Source: Arion vulgaris
Lineage: Eukaryota; Mollusca; Gastropoda; Stylommatophora; Arionidae
Direction: 5' to 3'
DNA length: 64,000 nt
Assembly: GCA_020796225.1 (NCBI GenBank)
Contig: CM036759.1
Location: 24,412,313 to 24,476,312, forward strand
The notes below the pieces were generated by a model, which worked only from the letters and a program-made list of their open reading frames with translations, did not search any database and had not been told where the DNA came from. The position numbers and the translations under genes were made by a program. Of this stretch, positions 43,142 through 58,300 are shown piece by piece (position 1 is the first letter of the stretch; every line of letters begins with the position of its first letter).

Positions 43142-43147
43142 TTTATT
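43142..43147 (-). promoter_or_regulatory. Candidate polyadenylation signal of NPC2-like gene 2
   Basis: AATAAA on the minus strand, about 120 bases past the stop, at the position equivalent to 20898-20903. Confidence 0.5.
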
Positions 43148-43266
43148 GCTTCCTGTCCACGCCTCTACACTAAAGATTAATGATACATTTCGTATATAAC
43201 TTACTGCTTCTAATTTTAAATATGTCTGTACCAAAAGAAATATAGAATGAAAAATGAGATTTCCAA

Positions 43267-43371
43267 TCAGCCTCTGATCAGTTCCGGGTTATCATTGATG
43301 GACATTGGAAAATTAAAGCAGACTTCGTTAGAGGTGGCTCCGTCCAGTCTCCACATCACAACAATTGTAAT
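43267..43371 (-). CDS. NPC2-like gene 2, exon 4 (C-terminus)
   Basis: The acceptor is AACATTTCAG before 43371, phase 0. It encodes ITIVVMWRL, NEVCFNF and a tail ...PELIRG with TGA at 43267-43269. Confidence 0.9.
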   Translation of the reverse strand: MTIVVMWRLDGATSNEVCFNFPMSINDNPELIRG

Positions 43372-46300
43372 CTGAAATGTTGCAACAAATTGTAAGTGTT
43401 AATTTTGATACGTAAATAAACTGCTTTTTGCAGATGATCAGTGCCTGATACATCAAAATGAACACGATCTACAACAATATATTGACATCCTGAGCTAAAA
43501 TTGTATAAATCACGACTTGTAAATCAATAACACTAAAACAGAAATAATGAATATGGGAAGAAAACATAATAAACTAGACATCCATATCAATGGCACTACA
43601 ATCAATCAAGTGAAAGAATTCAATACTTATAGTGCGTTTCAAAACGTTCGGTCAACGATTGACCTCAAATATCTCCATATTCATTGCATGGATGAACGTG
43701 AATTTTTGCATGTGGTGTTGTATTTCCGATGTCCCAACGATTTTCTAAAATTCAATGTTGCAGGTAGTGTACTTTTCTTGCAACGGCGAATTCCTTTGAT
43801 CTTTTCAAACTTAGTAATTATTTGGTGCTGGAAGAAAATAATTTACCGTAAATTTTAAAAATCACATATTTTCGGCATAGGCGTATATACAATTCGAATT
43901 TTGGAGGGTGAGATAACTCATATTATATAAATCATATAAAGTGTTTACTCACTTATTCTGAGTCCAATGAGTCTAACATATTGATTACTATTCTTGGCTG
44001 CACGAACGACAGTCCATCTTTGTCCCAGTAGTCATTTTCCTCCTTTAAGACATGGTCTTCGCATTTACACCAATAATCTCTGTCTATCTTCGACAGGGCG
44101 GCATATGTTAGTTCTTTCATATTGCTTAGCTTGAAAGTTTTATTTTCAGCTGCTACCAGTCCTTTAACTTTGGCCCAAATGAGTTCAATTGGGTTTAAGT
44201 GTGAATGATAAGGTGGTAGTCTCAAACACACATGACCATGCTGTTGAATCAACTTGTCTGTTTTCATACCCATTGTATAACAAATCTAGAATACTAAACA
44301 TTTTGTAATACACCTATGCTCTGAAAACACAAACGGTAAATTGTAACTAAACACACCGGAAGGATCATTATATATTTTTTTAAAGTGCGATAAAGCGATT
44401 AAAATCGGAAAACCACGTGAAAAACGTGCAAGTCGTGGAACTTGCAACATCTCACAAATATGAAGGGTAATACTTCATTATATGGTTGCTAAGGAGATGG
44501 TCACTTTATATATTTACATAAAGAAAATTTTAAACCATACGTTTGTTATTGAGTAAAATATATCAGCTGGACATTATCATTAGATCATATGCAAAGTTAC
44601 AAAATTACGGTCAAGGGTTGCAGAGATATTAAATTTTCCTGCAGGAAAATCATTTTGAAACGCACTTTTTTTTAAATAGGAAGTATATTCACAAAAGACG
44701 GAAGATAGAGAGATAGAGACTAGAATTCAAAAAGCAAATAATGTAACCTACCAACTAGCCCTATTGTTAAGGCAAGAGACCCACCCAGAACAAGGGTTGT
44801 ATTTTTAGAAATTTACAGAAAAAAACTAACAAAGAGATTGTTATACAATTTGGCCACCTATTGCAAAAGGCACTGTTTTCGATGATAAACAACGATTAGT
44901 GTATGCACTGTAGTTAGTTATTTAAAAAATAATTAATTTTCTTGAAAATATATTGTAACACCCCCGCCTCATCGGGGAGATGATTTCACAAATATAAGAA
45001 GTTCAAAGAATGCCAAACTTGCATATGATGTACATATCACCCATGATTATAGCGTGAACCTCCAAAACATGTCTAACTCAATTGGTTTTGTAGATATGGA
45101 TTTTTGTAATGTAACCTTCCTAATTAAAACATATTTCAAATTAAAACAGCAATATCTCTTCTTATATACAGTTTAGACAAAAACTGGAGGTTCATGCTAT
45201 AACTATGGGAGATATGTACATCATATGCCAGTTTGGCATTCTTTGAACTTCTTATATTTGTGAAATCCTCTCCCAGATGCGGGGGTTTACAATATATTTT
45301 CAAGAAAATTAATTATTTTTTAAATAACTAACTACAGTGCATACACTACCTGTTCTTGTTCTGGGTGGGTCTCCCGCCTTAAGGCATAAAAAAATTTCAC
45401 TAACAGTTAAACAACAGATGATCCACAACATTTTCATACCTACTTAGTGTTACCAGAGTCAAACATAGACAATGAGCAAAGCGCAGTCCCAAAAAATAAC
45501 TACATGTAAAATGCACACCTGCGAAAAGTTACCAACAATACCAAAAAGACAGAGTCACCAACATCAGCATAAGAAAGAAAGTTGGCACATAATCTTGATT
45601 GAATTACATTTGAAAAACAAAGAATGAAGTGGTTTGGCCACTTAATGAGAATGCATCCAAGCTCCACAGTATATCGACTCTTCTACAACAGAACATCAAG
45701 AAAGAAGACGAGAGGAAGACCACGAAAAAAGATGTTTAGATGGCATAGCAGAATCCTGTCAAAGAGCAAAAATAACGCACACAAAAGCCACCAGAACAGC
45801 GTAAGACAAAAACATAAAACCATAACACTGGGCATCAACCCGGTAGCAGTGTGACGACAACAGAAGAAGTATCAAGATTCTGATAAGGTTGATTAAGCTT
45901 ATGATAAAACCGTCGCTCATAATTTCATTTGCAAAAAAATACAAGTAAATATCTACTATAATAATTTCATTTTTCTTCAAGTTTCCTGTGTAAGCATATG
46001 TTGATAATAAGTTATTTATATTTACACGAGACACGAGAGGAGACTTAACATCTTTCACCTTCGATGTCTCTGCAAGATTATGAACATCAGGTGGTACGAC
46101 AAGAAAACCAACTCTGAAGTACTGCAATGTGCAAACCTGTCTTCCATCATGGGCATGCTCAGCAGTAGACGACTAAGATGGTTGGTGCATGTGAGAAGAA
46201 TGGAAACTTATCGCATACCAAAACAAATGTTGTTCTGTGAGCTTTCGGAGAGGAAGAGGCACCAGGGCAGACCACTGCTCAGATATAAAGATGTCTGCAA

Positions 46301-49300
46301 AGCATCAATGAAAAAATTTTCTATAGGTCCCAGCACATGGGAAGGACTAGCTGATGACAGCGTTGGACGGAAAGCCAAATTACGAAAGGGCACAGAGTCT
46401 TTTGAGAAGAGACTTATGTATGAGCTGAACGACAAGAGAGAAAAGCGAAAACTCAGAAGTTGTCACAGTAAAACACTTGCCAATTGACCGTCTGTAAAGA
46501 CGAAAAAGGCCATATATATTTACAACAGTTTTATGTTAATGACTATCTTACATCATTGAGATGTGTCAACGTTTACAGTGACTCACATACTCGAGATATG
46601 TCAACGGTTACTGTGAATCACTTACATAATCGAGATATGGCAACGGTTACTGTGAATCACTTACATACTCGAGATATTTCAACGGTTACATTGACCCACT
46701 TATATACTCGAGCTGTGTCAACATTTACATTGACTCACTTATATACTCGAGCTGTGTCAACGTTTACATTGACTCACGTAGATACTCGAGATTTGTCAAC
46801 GTTTATTCTGACTCTCTTATATACTCGAGATTTGTCAACGTTTACAGTGACTCTTTTACATACTCGAGATATATCAACGGTTACAGTGACTCTCTTACAT
46901 ACTCGAGATATATTAATGGTTACAGTGACTCTCTTACATACTCGAGATATATCAACGGTTACAGTGACTCTCTTACATACTCGAGATATATTAATGGTTA
47001 CATTGACTCTCTTACATACTCGAGATATATCAACGGTTACAGTGACTCTCTTACATACTCGAGATATATTAATGGTTACAGTGACTCTTTTACATACTCG
47101 AGATATATCAACGGTTACAGTGACTCTCTTACATACTCGAGATATATTAATGGTTACAGTGACTCTCTTACATACTCGAGATATATCAACGGTTACAGTG
47201 ACTCTCTTACATACTCGAGATATATTAATGGTTACAGTGACTCTTTTACATACTCGAGATATATCAACGGTTACAGTGACTCTCTTACATACTCGAGATA
47301 TATTAATGGTTACAGTGACTCTTTTACATACTCGAGATATATCAACGGTTACAGTGACTCTCTTACATACTCGAGATATATTAATGGTTACAGTGACTCT
47401 TTACATACTCGAGATATATCAACGGTTACAGTGCTCTTACATAAGCTTAGATATATCTAATGGTTACAGTGACTCTCTTACATACTCGAGATATATCAAC
47501 GGTTACAGTGACTCTCTTACATATTCGAGATATATCAACGGTTACAGTGACTGATTAACAAAAGCTAAACTCAGAAAGTCTGCTGATATAAAGCGCGTCT
47601 AGAGGAAGCAGCATCTAACATAAGAAACCACACATGGTTCAGTTCATTGTCTCTTCAGACTAATAGAATACCATCATCATCGTGTACTGATAACAACATG
47701 TAATGTTAGACAATAATTACTGGTTGATTAAAATAATCATGGCAATCATTAATTAGAAATGTAATGAGAGTGGTATTGTGATCTATGCGGATGGGTCGGT
47801 AATTCACCAGCAACAGTCTGCTCTCTCATTCCCAATAATGGGCGCACTGGTTGTGACTAAGATACTACTTTAGTGTGAGTTACCAAATTACACTCATGTG
47901 GTTTTTTGTTTGAGCGATTCATTGAGTTACAGTTTCAGTTTGGAATAACTTCATTGTGCTCCGGACTTGTCCATAGGTGCTTCAATCTACTTCGCAATAT
48001 CTCCAACAGCGTCCAGCGACTGACCGTACCAGTTCGATGTTGATTGATTAGACTAATCACATACATGTGCTGTTTTTTTCTAGCCACGTCAATCTTCAAT
48101 CCAAGCGCTTACAAATCTAGCAGTTGACGAGGTTTAATAATAATAATAATTCCTCTCGTACCGTTATACGTTACATAGGGCCTGCAAGTAATTTCTCCAT
48201 ACCGCTCTATCCTGGGCACAACTCGCTCAATCTCCTCCATGGAACTGAGACCGATATTTCCTGCCTCTCTCAGCAAAGTTTGTTTCAGGGTCTCTTTAGG
48301 TCGACCTCTCTTTTTTGAACCCTTTGCATCCCACTTCAATTCCTGCTTTGATATTCATTGATCATTTCTCCTCAAGGTGTGCCCAACATATCTCCATCTT
48401 CTCTTTCTTATTGTCACTAGTGGTTGACCAGATATTTCTCTGATTTCATCACTTCTAAATTCGTTCCCTTTTATATTCATTATTTTTCGCAGACATCTAT
48501 TTTTAAATGCATTCAACTTGCTTTCTATACATTTAATCATTTTCCAACTCTCGCTGGCATATGTTAGGATTGATACAACATTTGAATTGAAAATTCGTAA
48601 TTTAGTTTTAATACTATATAACTTGCAGTTCCATATTTTATTTAGACTTTTAAAAGCTGATGTTGCTTTGCAATTCGTATCATAATTTTTTTTAACATTT
48701 CCTGTGCAATCAAAATTGCTACCTAAATAGGTGAACTGCTCTGTTATTTTTATCATTTTAGATTCCAGTGTGATATCTGCATTACTTGCCATAGGTGTCT
48801 TCATTATAAATTGTTTTTCATAGCTTATCTGCAGTCCAACTTTTGATGCTATAGATGACAAGTTGTCTTTTTTTCTTGGCAAAACACGTAATTACAAAGT
48901 ACTGTAGTTTTACAAATTACAAAAACAGTGACAAAATACAGCAACGTTTCGACCAACAAGGCCTTTATCACAAACGAACAAACAGGAGTTTGTTTTGCAA
49001 TCAAATAGTTTTACTGCAGTTCCATATATATATATACTGTTTTCTTTGCATATCTTGGTTGTTTCTACTTAACAAGGCAATATCATCTGCAAAATCCAAA
49101 TCTTCTAGTTGACTATTTTTACCCAATCGATGTCAGTTTCGCCCCTGCAACATTTTCGCATTACCCAGTCAATGGCCACTCCAAACAATAGCGGAGATAG
49201 AATACAGCCTTGCTTTACTCGGTTTCAACCATAAACCAGTCGCTGTGTCCACCATCAGTGTGAACTGCACACTGTGAACCATCATAGAGGCTCTTTATAA

Positions 49301-52300
49301 TGTTTATTTTGTCTGGTATTCCATTGCATCTCAGAATATTCCACAGAGAGATTCTGTGTAGACTATCAAAGGCTTTTTAAAATCGATGAAATTTAGTATG
49401 AGTGGTTGTTGCTTCTCAATATGTTCCTCCAAAATTAGTCGTACGGTAATTATTTGATATAAGCAGCTTCTCCCAGGTCTAAAACCAGCTTGTTCTTCTC
49501 TCAGAGTTGTGTTCACTACTCCTTTGATTCTAATAAGAATGATTTTACAGAAAGTCTTGGTCATTACTGATAATAGGGTGATCCCTCTCCAGTTGTTGCA
49601 ATCTTTGAGATCACTTTTTGGGGATCTTAACAATTATTCCTTCTTCCATTGATCTGGGACAGTTTCTTCTTCCCATACTTTATTAAATAGTTCTTGCACC
49701 TGGCTAATAGTTGTATCATCAGCCGCTTTGAGCATTTCTGCAGTAATGTTGTTATCATCCGCTGCCTTATTGTTTATCAAGGAATCGATTGCCTCCTTGA
49801 CCTCAGCTACACTTATCATTTCTTCGTTAATTGGTAGAGAGCTGTGTCTTGCCTCTTCGTCAAACTTGAGTAGTACTGGTGGATCAGATCTATTTAATAT
49901 TTCTTCAAAATGTTCTGCCCATCTTTTCTTCTGCTCGGTATCTGATGTTAGAACTTTACCACCTTTACTCTTGATTGGTCTCCTTTGAAACAAACGTTCC
50001 AGTAAGTTGTTTTAGTGTATTGTATAGCATTTTACTGTTTCCAGTCTTAGCTGCCTTTTCCCTTCTTCAGCCAGTCGATTGACATATGCTCTTTTATCTC
50101 TTATAGCCGCTCTTTTCACTTCCTTGTCTTTAGTCTATATTCTCTTTAGCTTGGATTTCATCTGTTGCATCCTTAGTATTAAATATCGTTAGTTTCATCT
50201 TTCTTCTTTCCTGAATACATTTCCAGGTGTCATCGCTTATCCAAGGTTTTCTGTCTTTTGTCTTTAATCCTGCGCTACTATTTGCTGCTCCCAATAGTGT
50301 GTCCTTTATCTTAGTCCATTTGTCTTCAATGTTCTGTTCATTTTCACCATTGAGTAACTCGAACCTATTCTTAAGTTCGAGCTGATATTCCTCTTTACTT
50401 CTTTATTTTGTTGCCTTTGACTGTCTATTCGCAGTTGTTCATTTTTAGTATGGTGAATTTTCAATTTCAGTTTCAATTTACCTATGCATAAATTATGATC
50501 ACTTCCTACATCTGCCCCTCTGTATGCACAGACATCCAGCAATGATGTTCTAAATTGTGTATTTATGCACATATGGTCAATCTGATTCCTGGTCACTCCA
50601 TCTGGTGAGTCCCAAGTAAGTTTATGAATTTCCTTATGTGCAAAGATGGTACCTCCAATTACTAAGTTTGACAGCATACATAACTCCGCCAGTCTTTCTC
50701 CATTCTCATTCATTGTGTTTATTCCTTTTTTCCCCATAGCTCTCTCTACCCCAATATTATCACTTCAAACCTTGGAATTAAAGTCCCCATTACTACTAAC
50801 AGGTCATGTTTTTGGGTCTTGTTAATTTGATCTTGTAGTTGCTCATAAATGTGTCTTTCTTATCATCGTCAGCCTCGTTTGTTGGTGCATAATACTGCAG
50901 TATTGTCATATTAACATGCCTGGTACTGAAGCGGTCTCTAATTATCCGACTCGAGATGGGTTCCCATTCTAACATGCTCTTTGCTACTCTAGGTATCATC
51001 ATTATACCCACTCCTTCAAAATGCTTACCATCTTCTCTCCCTGAATAATAATAATAATTCCTCTCGTACCATTATACGTTACATAGGCCTGAAAGTAATT
51101 TCTCCATACCGCTCTATCCTGGGCAACTCGCTCAATCTCCTCCATGGAACTGAGACCGATATTTCCTGTCTCTCTCAGCAAAGTTCGCTTCAGGGTCTCC
51201 TTAGGTCGACTCTCTTTCTTGAACCCTTTGCATCCCACTTCAATGCCTGCTTTGATATTCATTGATCATTTCTCATCAAGGTGTGCCCAACATATCTCCA
51301 TCTTCTCTTTCTTATAACAGTTGTCACTAGTGGTTGACCAGACATGTTTCTGATTTCATCACTTCTCCTGAATTCGTTCCATTTTATATTCATTATTTTT
51401 CGCAGACATCTATTTTCAAATGCATTCAACTTGCTTTCTATATCTTTAGTCATTTTACAACTCTCGCTGGCATATGTTAGGATTGATACAACATTTGAAT
51501 TGAAAATTCGTAATTTAGTTTTAATACTATATAACTTGCAGTTCCATATTTTATTTAGACTTTTGAAAGCTGATGTTGCTTTGCCAATTCGTATCATAAT
51601 TTATTTTTAACATTTCCTGTGCAATCAAAATTGCTACCTAAATAGGTGAACTGCTCTGTTATTTTTATCATTTTAGATTCCAGTGTGATATCTGCATTAC
51701 TTGCCATAGGTGTCTTCATTATAAATTGTTTTTCATAGCTTATCTGCAGTCCAACTTTTGATGCTATAGATGACAAGTTGTCTGTTTTTCTTTGCATATC
51801 TTGGTTGTTTCTAATTAACAAGGCAATATCATCTGCAAAATCCAAATCTTCTAGTTGACTATTTTCTCCCAATCGATGTTAATTTCGCCCTGCAACATTT
51901 TCGCATCACCCAGTCAATTCCATCCAAACAACAGCGGAGATAGAATACAGCCTTGCTTTACTCCGGTTTCAACCATAAACCAGTCGCTGTGTCACCATCA
52001 GTGCGAACTGCACACTGTGAACCATCATAGAGGCTCTTTATAATGTTTATTATTTTTTGTCTGGTATTCCATAGCATCTCAGAATATTCCACAGAGAGAT
52101 TCTGTGTAGACTATCAAAGGCTTTTTAAAATCGATGAAATTTAGTATGAGTGGTTGTTGCTTCTCAATATGTTCCTCCAAAATTAGTCGTACGGTAATTA
52201 TTTGATATAAGCAGCTTCTCCCAGGTCTAAAACCAGCTTGTTCTTCTCTCAGGGTTGTGTCCACTGCACCTTTTATTCTAATAAGAATGATTTTACAGAA

Positions 52301-55300
52301 AGTCTTGGTCATTACTGATAATAGGGTGATCCCCCTCCAGTTGTTGCAATCTTTGAGATCACCTTTTTTGGGGATCTTAACAATTATTCCTTCTTCCATT
52401 GATCTGGGACAGTTTCTTCTTCCCATACTTTATTAAATAGTTCTTGCACCTGGCTAATAGTTGTATCATCAGCCGCTTTGAGCATTTCTGCAGTAATGTT
52501 GTTATCATCCGCTGCCTTATTGTTTATCAAGGAATCGATTGCCTCCTTGACCTCAGCTACACTTATCATTTCTTCGTTAATTGGTAGGAGCTGTTTCTTG
52601 CCTCTTCGTCAAACTTGAGTAGTACTGGTGGATCAGGTCTATTTAATATTTCTTCAAAATGTTCTGCTTATCTTTTCTTCTGCTCGGTATCTGATGTTAG
52701 AACTTTACCATCTTTACTCTTGATTGGCCCACCCTTTGAAACAAATGTTCCAGTAAGTTGTTTTAGTGGGTTGTATAGCATTTTACTGTTTCCAGTCTTA
52801 GCTGCCTTTTCCCTTCTTCAGCCAGTCGATTGACATATGCTCTTTTATCTCTTCTAGCCGCTCTTTTCACTTCCTTGTCTTTTAGTCTATATTCCTCTTT
52901 AGCTTGGATTTCATCTGTTGCATCCTTAGTATTAAATATTGCTGCTAGTTTCATCTTTCTTCTTTCCTGAATACATTTCCAGGTGTCATCGCTTATCCAG
53001 GGTTTTCTGTCTTTCGTCTTTAATCCTGCGCTACTATTTGCTGCCCCAATAGTGTGTCCTTTATCTTAGTCCATTTGTCTTCAATGTTCTGTTCATTTTC
53101 ACCATTGAGTAACTCGAACCTATTCTTAAGTTCGAGCTGATATTCCTCTTTTACTTCTTTATTTTGTTGCCTTTGACTGTCTATTCGCAGTTGTTCATTT
53201 TTAGTATGGTGAATTTTCAATTTCAGTTTCAATTTACCTATGCATAAATTATGATCACTTCCTACATCTGCCCCTCTGTATGCACATACATCCAGCAATG
53301 ATGTTCTAAATTGTGTATTTATGCACATATGGTCAATCTGATTCCTGGTCACTCCATCTGGTGAGTCCCAAGTAAGTTTATGAATTTCCTTATGTGCAAA
53401 GATGGTACCTCCAATTACTAAGTTTGACAGCATACATAACTCCGCCAGTCTTTCTCCATTCTCATTCATTGTGTTTATTCCTTGTTTTCCTATAGCTCTC
53501 TCTACCCCTACATTATCACTTCCAACCTTGGCATTAAAGTCCCCATTACTACTAACAGGTCATGTTTTTGGGTCTTGTTAATTTGATCTTGTAGTTGCTC
53601 ATAAAATGTGTCTTTCTTATCATCGTCAGCCTCATTTGTTGGTGCATAACACTGCAGTATTGTCATATTGACATGCCTGGTACTGAAGCGGCTCTAATTA
53701 TCCGGCTCGAGATGGGTTCCCATTCTAACATGCTCTTTGCTACTCTAGGTGTCATCATTATACCCACTCCTTCAAAATACTTACCATCTTCTCTTCCTGA
53801 ATATATGAAAGTTAATCCACTAACTACTCTTCTATCTGTTCCAGGTCATCTCACCTCACTTAACCCCAGTATGTCCAGCTCGTATCTCTTCATTTCTTCT
53901 GCAATTTGGGCTGATTTTGTAGCCGTAGCCATCGTTCTCACATTCCAAAATCCAATTTTAGTGTGTGTTTTTGAGCCAAGTAATGTACGAGTCGGGTTGC
54001 TGACTTCGCAAGCGGCTTTCATCAGCAACCGTCATTGATGCACTAGGTGCACCACACACTACCTTGCTGGTCGGTTTACCGGTATGGCGTCCTTTCTTGC
54101 AAGTTTCTGTAGCTCTTTCAATTTCTTGTGATGAGGTAGCTGGCCTCACGCACAAGTCCTCCTCCTTTTTCATCCTGGCTTGGAACCGGTATTGGCAGAG
54201 TTTGACGAGGTTTAGCTTAAATGAAAATCTGCTTTGCAACCACACTATATGAGGGCGTTCAAAATATCAGATCTAGTCATTTGCTGGTCCCCTGATATGG
54301 TGGCAGAACCAGCCAACCTGTCTGCTCTCTCATTTTCAACAACACACATGTGACCCAGAGCGAAGATAAATGTAATTCTACAGATTGTTGATGCTTGTAG
54401 TGATTCAGTCCATTGTCTGCGCACCGAAGCAGCCTCCACTTTTAGGATTATACTCATCAACCAATCAGAATGCACGCGTGTGTGGTTTTGTGACTCCAGT
54501 GAAAGTAGTGCTTTAGTTATCGCAAACACTTCTATTGTCATGCTGCTTGTTGTCATACTAAATGCACCACTGGCTTTCTTGACCTTTCTGCCATAGGCTC
54601 ATGCAGACTTTTCGTCGTGAACTACCCAACCCATCTATCCATGTAAATCGCAACGTCACCTTCATTGCAGTTTTCATTAATAATGGCCTTAACGTCTGCC
54701 TCAACGCCGCGGGATTCTCTCTCTGTAACCTTTGTCGAATTTAATGACTTATTGCGTATGATCTGGAAGGGAAGGCTGGTTCAGTACGCATACAAAATAT
54801 ACTGAATCCATAAATGGGTCAGTAATTACATACCTTCATTTTCGTTTGAGCACATGGGATCGATGGCAATGAGAGAGCGGCCAGGTTGGCTAACCCTGCT
54901 ACCATATCGGGGGATTGGGGAGGGGTCAGCCAAATGATAGAGCTGGCATTCTAAACGCCATCATATAATGTGGCCGTAAAGAATACTTTCATCTAAACAA
55001 ACCAATATCAACCGTTAGATTGCAGGAACTTGAATGGAAAATTGTAATAGCCAGAACATAGCAGCAGAACAGACGTATGAATCAATCAACGTCGTACTGG
55101 CACGGCTAGGCGCTGTACGATGTTGGAGATATTACAAAGGAGATCGGATCCCCTATGGATATGTCGGGAATGCAATGACGATAGTTCACACTGAAACTGA
55201 AAACATTGGTTGTTATTATAATTGAAGATATTGATTTCATAATAGACATTTTGGTTCTCAGTCTCTCTCTCTCTCTCTCTCTCTCAGCAAATGACGAGTA

Positions 55301-58300
55301 ATAATGGTGCTGTCTTAACATTAAAACGTACATATATACACATTCAACTATTTTATTTGCTGGTTACCTGAGGATACGTGTTCAAGACCTGGAACGACGA
55401 ATTGTATGTGTATGTTTGACCCTTTTTGATTGGACATGTAATACCACTGTTGTTGCAAGCATTTGAATTTGGCAAAGGAAATAAAACTGGTATCCCAACC
55501 ACATACCCGTACACGGTTGACTTCAAGGTGTTGGAGTCATTCCCTGTTTTAGATTTAATAAAAACAATTGCGAACTCATACAAGACATGATAACTAATTG
55601 TTTAATTTCCTAATTTACATCAGCGTACATATATTTTGATATCTTTAACCAGTTTAAATAAAACAAATAGATATTTAATAAATAGGATGTCTTAAAATTT
55701 TGAAGTTTATAAAATAATACATTATACACAAAATATAAAGAAACATTAAAACTAAGTCTAAGGAAAAACAGTATCTCAAGAACATGTAAATACTAGGATT
55801 TATAATCTGCAACATGATCATGAGGTGACAATGGAAGGTCAGGATCAGTGAGATGGCAGATCTGAAACCAGATTGCTGCACTAGTTTATGAGATCATTAG
55901 CAGGTAGAGATCGAATAGAAGCTGCCATAAAATTAGGCATTGGTGTAGCGCAGCTGCGACTGGTATGGAATTGGGTCGCATAATAAACGTCCAGTATCTT
56001 AAAGTGACTCCGTCTACACGAGTCCCCTGGTCGACGTCTAGGGACAGATAACCGGCACACAAGCCATGCACGTGACAGTGATACTGTCTTGACAATCGCT
56101 TCCGTCTAATATTCATACTATATAATTTATCAGCTATAAGTTTACATTTCTCAACTTGCATGTGCCCCATAATGTCACTTGTTTTATCACGTCCGTTGAT
56201 TCCTACCTATTTCACAGCTCTTATTGTTTCATTGATTTATATTGCAAGAGCAATGACTAGCGACATTAAAAGACACCGCTGGTTTCTAACGCAGAAGTTC
56301 AACATTTAATCATCATCAGATATTTTAGCAGTTTTTCAGTTCTTCAGTTCAAGTGTCTTCAGTTCTGATAGTCAAGAAGCTGTTTATCTTCTAGTCTGCT
56401 GTGTCTGGACCGTAAGAAGTCACATTGCAGAAGTTAATGCGTCCCTCTGACCACACGAGCTGTACCGGAGATAGCTAGACTACCAGCAGGATATCTCATA
56501 GACATGACGAAGGGAGACAATCAACAGCGGCGTTGAAATGCTAAGGCAGAAAAAATTGACCGTTATGTCTGTTGAAATTTGATGTACTGAAATACAGGAA
56601 GAAATTTAGTTTAGTCGACCGACCATCAATGATAATAGAACCAATTAGTCCATAAGTGATCTGATCTCTTTCTCAGGATGTCCGTCTCCATGTTGCTACT
56701 GACAACGCTAGTTCTGAGTTGGTTTACTATTTTTCGTTGTCCTCCAGCATAACACTTATCTGGTTACACCCCGTTGTGTTTCTTAATCTTGCAGTCTGGC
56801 CATGGTAGCAGATTAACTGTCATTCTTTGAATAGTTTACCCGTCCTGTACCATCAGCCATGTTCATTGCATGTCCGTTCTAAGCTGCGATTCCTCCAAGC
56901 TTACCGACCAATTCGTTTCCGTTTAAACATGCACGTTCTGACATAAAAATAAAACTCAGATCAGTCTTGATCTTCTTTGAGACTTCAAACATTGACTTCC
57001 AGCACGATCCGTTTCGACTTTCATGAGCATACTCATTGTGCCCTAGAAAGCATAAATGGGTGAATGGGTGAACGGCTGACATACAGGAGACCCTGATACT
57101 TTATTTGTCATTTAAATGGCAAGTATCCCTGAAGTCGGCGTAAGGCTCGAGTTAATTGTGTGGGATACTGGAAATAAAGACAGCTAGCCTTCACCAAAGA
57201 AAATCAGTCTGCGTCTCAATTCATAGAATAATAATGATGGCACTGTGTGATTAATATATCCTTTTACCTGCAGTAAATGTGATTTTTACATTGACAGTTT
57301 CTCCATGTTTAAAGTTGCAGGGCTCAGATGTACATGGACTTAGTTCAAATGACGTTGCATGACCAATAGCGCCTGTAACATGTATCAGTATTATGAAAAT
57401 ATTGCATTAGTAATCTGTATAGAAAATGTACGTAAATGTAGTGCTATCTGTGGATGAATGAGTAAGAACAACGGATTATAGATGTCATGACACAACTACA
57501 GCTACTATTACTAACGTTCCTGTTGCTATCGCTGATTCTACTACTACTGGTAATAGTACAACAACAATTATTATTACTACTACAATTACTACTACCACTA
57601 AAAACCTTCCTGCTTTCAGTGTAACGTAAGACTGCTACTGTCATTTTCCCCGTAATTCGATTCTTGGTCGTCTTCTTCAATAGTCCGTTTGACATCGATC
57701 ATTCTGACGTTACCATGTATTAATTGACATACGATTCTTATTTTTTCTTGTGAATTTCGGTCAAGTACATGTCTAATTATACTGGACGGTTATTTTCTGA
57801 GGGTGTATTAAAACCATTGTCGATTTTCCTAATTAACCCACAGAACCCGGTCTCCTGATATTTCGGGATTGAATGTAAGCGTTGCATACTCCGAGCTCCC
57901 GATATTCCGGTCTGAGAATACTTTTTTCATTATTTTTCGGTATTTGAAAATAAATTGTGTTCAAATGGGATGTCAAACACTACCCACGTATTCTACATAG
58001 TTTTGCGAGATAACACGCTGTTGAGTGATTTTATTTCACTGATAAGGTAGTTAGTTAACTATTTTCATGTTGAAAAGATGTTCTAAATTTTTCGAAAATG
58101 GTCATTCTAAACGTATAACAACAGAGCAAGCTGTTGAACTTTTTTTAATGATTCATTGTTTGCGGTGGTGAAGATGAATTAGGTTTAGAATGTTATTATT
58201 CTGATAAGGATATAGAAAGTGAGATAGATTATCATTTAGACAACGAAGAATTGTTTTAATCAATTTATATGCAAGCTATATGTTCAATATGTTGAAAAAT

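Noticed and set aside
46484..47554. 356-codon plus-strand open frame of 13-residue repeats
   Set aside because: It is a by-product of the 39-bp tandem array (39 is divisible by three), with no counterpart in copy 1 and no non-repetitive coding part.
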